Part shown: piece after piece, positions 11,183 to 19,800 of the stretch
Layout: each line of letters starts with the position of its first letter
Numbering within the stretch: position 1 is the stretch's first letter
Source of the DNA: Silene noctiflora
Taxonomy: Eukaryota; Streptophyta; Magnoliopsida; Caryophyllales; Caryophyllaceae
NCBI GenBank assembly: GCA_009801015.1
Contig: VHZZ01000006.1
Location: forward strand, 589,097-622,708
Direction: 5' to 3'
DNA length: 33,612 nt
Translations under genes and position numbers: made by a program
The notes under the pieces: generated by a model
The model's database searches: none
Told to the model about the DNA's origin: nothing
What the model saw: only the letters and a program-made list of their open reading frames with translations

Positions 11183-14100
11183 ATGATGAGTCTTAAGAGC
11201 GAGCAATCCAAGAGAACGGAAATCCTTTGGAAATCAAGCCTAAATATGGCCTTAAGAACTGCTTTGGCTTGCATTATAGTAGGGTGCACCACACTTTACG
11301 GACCAGAATCCATAAGAAAGCAAGTGGCGTTCCCCGCATTCTCATATGTCGTGGTGATACTTATTATCACAAACGCGACTTTAGGGGATGCAATGAGGGG
11401 TTGTTGGCAAGCTTTGTACGCCACCATTCAAACTGTTTGCCCAGCAATTTTGTGTCTGTCAATTGTCGGACCAACTAGGCTTACTGAAAGCTCAACCTCT
11501 TTGGTGTTGGCTATAGCTGCTTTCTTTATTGTGCTACCTGAATGGACCCACATAATTGCCAAGAGGATTGCTTTAGGACAGCTTGTGATCATATATATCA
11601 TTGGTTATATTAATGCTGAACATACCGAGGCTCTCTTGCATCCTTTCCGTGTTGCTGCTAGCACTGCTCTTGGGGCCTTGGCTTGTTTCTGCGCCTTGAT
11701 GTTGCCTTTCCCTCATCTTGCGTCCTCTCAGGTAATTATAATTTGAACTACTTTTATATGTTTTACTGTACCCGAACCCCTGAATCTTACACGTCTTAAC
11801 TCTTCACTTAAGACCGTCTTACGTTGGGAGTTAAGACATCAAGTCTGGGTAAGACCGTCCGATAATCAAAAAGCCTTTTGTAAGACGGTTTTATGCTAAG
11901 CTATTGTATAAATACTCGTTAAGGAAATCCTTACCCTACTGTAAATTATGGCAACTGCTAAAAATAATATTTTCCTGGGATATTTGGGTAAACAAGATGT
12001 TTTACAATAATGCTTACGTACAACTCCTATTGCATGCAAATTTATCACTTTTTTTGTCAAATCAAGTGTCCAAGGTGTCATACCCATGTCGTGGTGTCGA
12101 GTGTCGGACACGGATACACAATGTAATACGGGGAGTCGAAGTATGTAACATAGCTTACTACATTCTTACACCTGGCTTTGTGAAACCCTTAATCTTTACC
12201 TCATCCTACTGTACGCCCGTCTTACCAAGTTTTTGCTATATAGTAATGTGGAATAATTTTGTATGGTGCTATAAGATGGTGTGTTCATTATCTTATGTGT
12301 GCAGGTGAAATACAACAGCAAATTATATGCTGAGAATGCGTCAGAGAGACTCAAGATTTTTGTGAAGGCATTTTGTGCAGAGGACAACGTATCTTCACAA
12401 GCACTGGTTTCTCAAGCCAAGTGGTTAGCTACTCAAGCAAATAAATTTCTTCAGTGCATCAAAGCCAGACAAGTAAGCAATACAAATGCACGCCTTAGTT
12501 TAACTAGACCTAGAGATTCGTGGGATAGTCTTGTACGAGATGGCCTTACATGTGAGACCAACCCAAATTGTCATGTTACTGTGTGATTATTATATGTTTG
12601 ATGAGTTGGTCTCATTAGGAAGACCGTCTTATATAAGTTCTTGCGAAAACATAGGACTGTCTGCAAAGTATGCGAAAACATAGGAAAGTATGCGAGAACA
12701 TAGGACTGTCTCACGGTACATTGGACTATCTGAAAAAGTAAATTTTTTTTTTTTTTCATGTCCTGAGCAGGAAAGCATGCACTGTGAGAGATTTCTGATA
12801 CAATTTATGAGACCTTACTGCAAGAACCCAGGGGACAGATTTCAAGAGCTCGAGACACTGTTAAGGGGAATGGAGATTGCTATAAGTAACTCAACTTCTT
12901 TTTCACTAATGGATGGACAACTGAAGGATGAAATCGATGGTTTAGAGAGACAGATTAATCATAATTTGGAGCAGCTTATGAATCATATGCCCTGTCAAAC
13001 ATCGACTATTCCAGAATCTAATGCAAAAGATTCTACTGATTTTCTCCAAACACTTCAAACTCCCCCATCAAATGGAACACATTTACCCTCTTATTTCTTC
13101 CTGTTCTGTATGAAACTCCTACACACTCAATCAAGAGCCATGACTATTCCCTCGAGTAGTCCTAAACTTGACAAAAATACCCTTCAAACGCAAAACCAAC
13201 CAAACGTGAATAGGATTTCTCTTAAAAAGATTTGTGTCGATTACAGTCCATTTACTGTCAGCAAGAAAAGGATAATCTCCGCGGTCAAATCCTCGCTGTC
13301 TTTGGGACTTGCAGTGTTGTTTGGGCTTTATTACAGCAAACCTAATGGATTTTGGGCTGGCCTGCCGGTAGCTATCAGCCTAGCAGTAGCTAGGGAGGCT
13401 ACATTCAAGGTCACTAATGTGAAATTTCAAGGGACTGTCATTGGTAATGTCTATGGAGTTTTGGGTTGCTTCGTCTTTATGAGATTTATCGAAGTAAGAT
13501 TCTTAGCTCTACTCCCTTGGTTCATTTTCACCAGTTTTCTTCGACAAAGCAGAATGTATGGCCAAGCTGGCGCTGTCTCAGCCGCAATTGGGGCTGTCCT
13601 GATTTTGGGCCGGAAAAATTTTGGCCCACCAAGTGATTTTGCTGTCACAAGAATTGTGGAAACTTTTATCGGGCTGACGTGTTCCATCATAGTAGAGCTG
13701 GTTTTGCAGCCCACTAGAGCTGCCTCTTTAGCCAAACTTCAACTCTCTAAATCTCTAAGTACACTTAAAGAGTCAGTATCCTCGATCGATCTCGTGGCTA
13801 TGTCCAAGGCAGAGTTATTGGACAGGGCTAATCGGCTCAAGCGCGACTTGAGTGAGCTCCACAAGTATATAATTGAAGCCGAGGATGAACCGAGCTTTTG
13901 GTTCATACCTTTTAATAGTACTTCTTACAAGAAGATTCTTTATTCACTTGTGAATATGGGAGATACCTTGATTTTCATAGCCCATGCTCTTGGTTTACTT
14001 GAAGAGCAATTTGGAAGACTCGAAGTGATGGGATCCAAGGATGTATTGGACAAGATTAATGGAGATGTCAAGCTCATTGGGAAAAAGACAGGTTTTTCAA

Positions 14101-14498
14101 TGAAATGCTTGGGCGAAATCACTTCAGTCAAGTCGCTACTAGTCCTTGAAAAGGACCTTGCTAAAAAGGGAGGAAAATATGATGTCGAGATGGGGAAAAG
14201 GACTAACAATTCTAATACTTTCTCGAGTTTTGATCAAGAAGATGTTAAGAAGTTCGATATATTGTTCATCGATCATTTGAAGGAAGTATCCGAAAACATA
14301 CAATTCTCCGATGATGAGAAAGAGATCAAGAGTAGGATGGTGTTGAGCTGGAGTGCCATTGGATTTTGCATGAATCGCTTGATGAAGGAGACTGCAGAGA
14401 TTGAGACTGGAGTCGGAGAAATTGTTCAGTGGGAAAATTCGAAGTGTCAGATTAATTTGCGCGAAATATCAAGTAAAATCCATGCAGTATACAATTAA
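11183..14498 (+). CDS. FUSC-family membrane transporter (aromatic/organic acid efflux-like), 814 aa
   Basis: Three exons join in frame: 11183-11731, 12305-12472 and 12771-14498. Both introns are GT-AG and phase 0. The protein has the two-repeat layout of plant fusaric-acid-resistance/AaeB-like proteins, which are distantly related to ALMT channels. A first hydrophobic block of about six segments covers residues 23-183 (ALRTALACIIVGC, FSYVVVILIITNATLG, LVIIYIIGYIN, STALGALACFCALMLPFP). A hydrophilic loop covers about 184-403. A second hydrophobic block covers about 404-556 (SLGLAVLFGLYYSKPNGFWAG, FVFMRFIEVRFLALLPWFIF, GAVSAAIGAVLILG). A long cytosolic helical tail runs to the end. By family it probably exports organic or phenolic acids across the plasma membrane; no substrate can be read from sequence. 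Two Met codons start the frame (11183 and 11186), and the TATA box position supports them. Confidence 0.88.
11810..11892. repeat. Inverted repeat (AAGACCGTCTTAC) in FUSC intron 1
   Basis: Arms at 11810-11822 and 11880-11892 match 12 of 13 bases in inverted orientation. A third copy of the word (TAAGACCGTCC) lies between them at 11850. The same motif recurs in intron 2 (AGACCGTCTTATA, about 12621). It looks like a small MITE or its relic. Confidence 0.55.
12055..12150 (-). mobile_element. Degenerate relic of the GTGTCCGACAC hAT-like MITE family
   Basis: On the minus strand this stretch begins CTATGTTACATACTTCGAC and contains CCGTGTCCGACAC. This matches the terminal and core words of the three intact elements in the UXS gene. 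The other end and the target duplication are not recognisable. Confidence 0.5.
12642..12705. repeat. Three copies of TGCGAAAACATAGGA in FUSC intron 2
   Basis: Copies lie at 12642-12656, 12671-12685 and 12691-12705. The last has a G in place of an A. They sit about 65 bp upstream of the exon 3 acceptor and its poly-T tract. Confidence 0.8.
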
Positions 14499-14901
14499 AT
14501 GTACAGATACTCTCTTAACTATACTTGGTTAAAAATCTTAAAATGAGACAGAATTATATTGATGCATTATGAAAAAATCGTGTTTTCGAATGTATAAACT
14601 ATATACAGTATCATTACTCTTCCTTTTTTTTTCTTTTGCAAGGGAGGCTATGATACTCCTCGTAATCTTGTTATTAGCAAATTTCGGCTTTATGTAACTG
14701 AGATTTCGGGTAAAACGCTAAAACGCTGCACATACTTTACTGGAATTTCTGAAAAACGTATTTTAACAGTGATTATGATGCGGGGAAAAGTATTGTAAGC
14801 TAAAAAANAAAAAAAAAAAAAAAAATTAACAGTGATCATGATGCAGGGAAAAGTATGGGAAGCTAAAAATAAAATAAAATTAAAAAAAAAAACTTAGAAA
14901 A
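14499..14901. other. 3' flank of the FUSC-type gene with a 63-bp duplication
   Basis: A unit beginning TTAACAGTGATTATGATG at 14763 recurs at 14826 with a few changes, each copy followed by an A-rich run. One unresolved base lies at 14808 inside the A-run. The poly-A tract at 14882-14892 reads as poly-T on the minus strand behind the tRNA gene. Confidence 0.65.
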
Positions 14902-14973
14902 TGTGGCTGCTGGGATTCGAGCCCAGGTCTCCACGGCCACAACGTGGAATTCTAACCACTAAACTACAGCCAC
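14902..14973 (-). tRNA. tRNA-His (GUG), cytosolic type
   Basis: On the minus strand a perfect 7-bp acceptor stem (GTGGCTG / CAGCCAC) encloses the D arm, an anticodon arm CCACG-TTGTGGC-CGTGG with anticodon GTG, and a T arm CTGGG-CTCGAAT-CCCAG. The discriminator is A. No intron and no encoded G-1 are present, as expected for eukaryotic tRNA-His, where G-1 is added after transcription. The sequence is unlike the plastid trnH that I recall, so this is a nuclear gene. TTTT directly downstream (14898-14901 on plus) and a longer T-run form the Pol III terminator. Confidence 0.96.
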
Positions 14974-15840
14974 TTTGGTGTTCATCTGATTGACTAAAAC
15001 TGCTTTATACTGTATTTGAAAACCTATTGTTTATTCGAACGAATTCATGTAGGAATAGAAACTTCATTTTATAATTGTCCAACATCAAATAAGTCTTTTT
15101 TAGTTTACATCAACAAGATTTGGAAAAGGTTGTTCATGTGAGGTTGAATGAAAATAAACACACCTACTTATTTATATAAACCGAACACCGAACTAAGAGA
15201 ACCGAAAATCTAGCTCCATTTTCAATTTTGCTAGAAAATCAAATAACTCGATAAAGTTGTTTAGTTATAGTTTGTGAAAACTTGTTTTTGTAAACCGAGT
15301 AACCAAACAGATTTAGAAATTAGTTCGATTAATTAGCTTTATTCACCCATAGTATCACATATGAGTCGAATCGGCTTCAAATTAAAGTTATTTGAGATAT
15401 ATCCTTGCATTATGCTTGGATAGTGGCGTAGGAATATAGCATATGCTTTGTACTTCAAGTATCTACAGTCAACACCTTATTAACGATCACCGATCTACTA
15501 GTACCATTTCGGATCTCTAAAAATGTTGAACTCTAATCAGCCTTACTTGGATTCCATATCACATTGTCATATTCGATTTTGTCTATTTATACACGAATAA
15601 AACTATACCAATTCAAATCGAATCAATTTTACCAAATCGATCCCAATTTTTAAACTTTCCGATTTTACCCCTCGTCGATTCCAAAGAGGTGGCAAGCAAT
15701 CAAAACAAGCAGCAAACAGTTTGGTAAAAGCCAGAAAAATGCTGTCCAGTGTGCATCAAAGCGTGGGTACCAAGTCCAAATAGCATCTCCCCTCACGTTT
15801 CACGCTTCACGTCTTTAGTCTTTCACCCCAATTCATCAAC
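14974..15840. other. Intergenic region upstream of UXS
   Basis: No coding sequence is supported. The last 100 bp hold several CACG/ACGT words (CACGTTTCACGCTTCACGTC at about 15796-15815) that could be promoter elements of UXS. Confidence 0.5.
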
Positions 15841-15849
15841 TAATTTACT

Positions 15850-16541
15850 TCTATAAATTAATCACTCTCTTAATTAATTATAATTATAATTATAATTACC
15901 CTTTTTTTCTCCAATTACACAAGTTAATTCACTCTTAATTGCTAAATCTCTGGTAAGAAAACATTAATTAATAATCCCTTAAATTAAATTAGTCATTTTT
16001 TTTAGAATTATAGTTGTTGTTATGACTTGTCACTCTGTTTTGGTACATGGGTTTGTTTTGTTTTAATATTTGTAGCGTAAATCGGGTGTCCATTGTCGAC
16101 AACAGTGAGTAATTCCCATTGTCTCGTGGCGATTATTATGTTTCAGCTTAAATGATCATATCTTTAATTTGAAGCTACTCTTAACAATAAAGGGTCCTTG
16201 ATTTTGTTCCCTTTTTTAGTTGCTTTAGATTAGATTTTCATTGTATTAAATTAATTTATAATTAAATTTAATAAATTGCGTAAATGTCGGACTTTCTCTA
16301 TCATATTACATGTGGGTTTGGCAGTGTTTGGTAGAGGAAGGTTCTGCCTTGTTTGTTGATCATAGTATTTATGATTTATATTTAATTTTATTATAATTTA
16401 TTATAATATTTTTCATTGTTGGTATGTCACACTATATATATACTCTAACCTTTGATCTATAATTCTCAATCTAATAGAATATAATATTAATTGTCAATTG
16501 ATTGCAAAATCCCAATTTTAGGGTTTCAATTTTGTACCAAG
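15850..16541 (+). promoter_or_regulatory. UXS promoter region with two possible TATA boxes and leader exons
   Basis: A TATAAATTA box near 15852 precedes a possible leader exon ending at a good donor (CTCTG|GTAAGA, 15952|15953). A second TATATATA at about 16434 precedes another leader-like stretch ending at ACCAAG|GTATGA (16541|16542). Either or both may be used. The start codon lies at 16850, so at least one leader intron is likely. A TAATTA-rich repeat lies at 15873-15898. Confidence 0.45.
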
Positions 16542-16656
16542 GTATGATATATTCTTCAATGATCCCTCTTTTGTTGTTGATTTCTTGAATACCCATTTTT
16601 GAATTTTGTTGATTTGTTATTAATCAATCAATTTATGTGTTTTCATGATTTGGGTA

Positions 16657-16746
16657 CACCCTCCGTCCGATTCATCTGTTTACCTTTTTTATTATTCGTT
16701 TGGGGTATTTTAGTTAAAGGTAAACAAACGATCAGGACGGAGGGAG
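16657..16746. mobile_element. Stowaway-like MITE (90 bp)
   Basis: Inverted termini begin CACCCTCCGTCC on the left and CTCCCTCCGTCC on the right strand, extending to TGTTTACCTTT on both arms. TA dinucleotides flank the element at 16655-16656 and 16747-16748, which is the Tc1/mariner-type Stowaway target duplication. It lies in the inferred leader intron of UXS. Confidence 0.88.
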
Positions 16747-16849
16747 TATTTTTTTGGTGCTCATTTTGAGGGAAGATCATTGATAAGTTTTGTTGTTTGT
16801 GATTGTTTTTGCAAGGTGTAATTTTTATTCAAAAAGAGATCTGAAAACA

Positions 16850-19800
16850 ATGGCATCTAATGGAGAGACATCAACCAAGCCACCTCCAGCTCCTTCACCA
16901 TTGAGAAATTCTAAATTTTTTCAGGTATATTGCAAAAAGGTTTAAGCTTTTGCTTTGTGGATTGTTGGTGTTTGGTTTTATTGTGTTCGCGAATCGAGAT
17001 CATAGCATAATGTCGAAAATGTTATGGATGTTTTTGGTTTTGATGAGGGAATGTGGATCTGTTTGTGGGTTGATCTCTATTTTATGATGTAGTTGGTGGG
17101 TAGTATGAATAATGTAGACCATTAAGGGGAGATTTTCGGCTGTGCTATGTTGATTGCTCTGTTACTCCGACACTTCACTTAACCGCCGTGTCCTCGGACA
17201 CGTGTTGGTGTCCGACACGACACGACACTTCGACACCTCAATTTAGACCACAAAATAGGAAAATTCACCCAAAATAGCCGTGTCCGACACTCTGACACAT
17301 GTCCGTGTCCAACACGTGTCGGAGAGTCGGAGTAACACAGGTTGATTGTGTGTCCATTAAGGATGTTGGCATTGTTGGGTGTTTAATGGAGCTAATGTAC
17401 GTTGTTTTCTCAGTAAAATCAGGTCGTGGGAATTGTTTGTTTTTTGTGTTTTATTTTGGTGTAGCTGTCTTGTTCGATCTTATGAGCCTATTCCCTTAGT
17501 TTTTCGTTCGCTTAATTCTATTGATGATGAATAGTGGAGGGGAAATTGGTGGTACCGAAGTACGTCGCCATTTTTTTTCCATTTGAATAAACCTTGACCT
17601 TTTTTGTATATTATTGACAGTCAAACATGAGAATTTTGGTCACTGGAGGAGCAGGGTTCATCGGCTCCCACCTAGTGGATAGGTTGATGGAAAATGAGAA
17701 GAATGAGGTAATCATATTTCCAAAAGACTTCTCTTTGCTACTGTCTAGTAATGAGCAACGAGAGGAAGTTTTCTGTTTTACAATCGATGAACAATAGGAG
17801 ATTAGGAGCTCGCTTATTATGTCTTTCTTTTGCAGGTTATTGTAGCTGACAACTATTTTACTGGTTCCAAGGACAACCTAAGGAAATGGATTGGTCATCC
17901 AAGATTTGAGCTTATCCGTCATGGTATTTTATCTCACTATGATCCCGTGTTATCTCTTATGTTACGCTCTGTTACACCGACACTTCACTTAATTGCCGTG
18001 TCGCGTGTCGGACACGTGTCGGTGTCCGACACGACACAACACTTCGACACTTCAATTTAGACCACAAAATAGGAAAATTCACCCAAAATAGCCGTGTCCG
18101 ACACTCCGACACGTGTCGGTGTCCGACACGTGTCAGAGAGTCGGAGTAACACAGATGTTACGTTAAAAAATTAACTTTCCTCTAAACACTAATGTGCTCA
18201 TTCTTGGCTATCCTGTGTGTTACGTTTGAGCTTTTTGGTGTGACAATTGGAGAAATATTGCTCATCGGATTGAGTATTCATAGACTAGGTGCAATATTAA
18301 CATTTAATATCTTATTTAGGGTGCATCCCGCAATTATGTTCGACTACCTTTTTACAATATATCTAGACAAAATCATGGCTGTCAGTTGACAGAAAGCGTT
18401 TTGCTAGTCACTAACTTGTCTTGGACTATCGCCACAACTGAAATACGGAATAATAACTTTTATGTGGTTCGTTGTTTTCTTCAGATGTCACAGAGCCATT
18501 GTTGGTAGAAGTTGATCAAATTTATCACCTTGCTTGTCCTGCATCTCCTATTTTCTACAAGCACAACCCTGTTAAGGTGAGTACAAATTCGGGTTTTTTT
18601 TTTTTGTGCTCACCGGATTAAATTGTTCATGTTATTGCCTCGTAGCATGCCATTGGCTTTTCTTTCTCCTATTCTCAAAAAACTCTGGCTTTTGCTGGGA
18701 AAGAAGGGAATTCTCCCTGTGGAATTTGAGGTTTTGTGAAAATATGATGCCTAATTTTTCTCAAAACGCTCTTGCTTTGCTGGGCAAGAAGGGAACTTGC
18801 CCCGTGGAATCTGAGGTTTTGTAAAAATATGATGCGTAACTTTTTCAATGATTATGGGCATACGTGTCAGTTTTGAGGCAAGCAGCTAATGATACAGCAG
18901 AGTATTTACAAAGAAAGGAGCTTTTAATAATGGCACACTATTGGATGAGTGTAGGTTGATTTTTAGTTGCTCTGCTGTATGTTTGCTACTGAGTGGATCA
19001 GTGTAGCCTTTTAAAATAGCTCTGAAATTCCAACAGGAAAAGAAAATAGAAAACATAACTTTAAGTTTGTAGGACGCAAATTTCAGGGAACGTACAAGCA
19101 AGGTTACCGAATTCGCTCGGTGCCCTACGAATCGCGAATTCTTAAAAGCAAATTCTATCATGTTGCTTACTGAAAATACACATAACACACATTCTATAAG
19201 AGCGAATCGCGAATTGGTAAGGACGTATTCATAGCGAATTCGGTAACCATGGTACAAGTCCCATTTATATATGGCCACTAAACTCCAGTTCTTCACATCC
19301 TATAAGACCTAGGAACTTCCTTTGTAGACTGTAAATATTACCCTCGACACTCTACCTAGAAGACTTTGCATCTTATGCCTAGACATTGGTAAATTAATCT
19401 CAGCATCGCACTTGTGGCCGTGCGTATGAGTTACGACTGTCATCTGAGACGACTTACTCTTCGTCACTTCTAGTCTTCTTGACCTTCTTCTAATGACTAA
19501 TGACATTATATGTAGAGCTACATTTTGCAATGTTTGTGTGATTTTACAAACCAAACTTACTGTCCCAAGTGTGCCTACCATCCTCACATAATTTTGTTCA
19601 TGGCATGTCCAGCAACGCATGGTAATCTGTGTCAAAACCTATGTTACTCGGATACTTCACTTAGTTGCCGTATTCCGTATCCGATACGTATTTTCTCGGA
19701 TACGATACGACACTTTGATACTTCATTTTAGACCAAAATATTGAAAATTTCGCACAAAATAGCCGTATCAGATACTCCGATACGTATTTTGTCGGATACG

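Noticed and set aside
12690-12770. Upstream extension of the large FUSC frame as a separate protein start
   Set aside because: This part is intron sequence (repeats and poly-T) before a clear acceptor at 12770. The conserved protein continues from the exon at 12305-12472.
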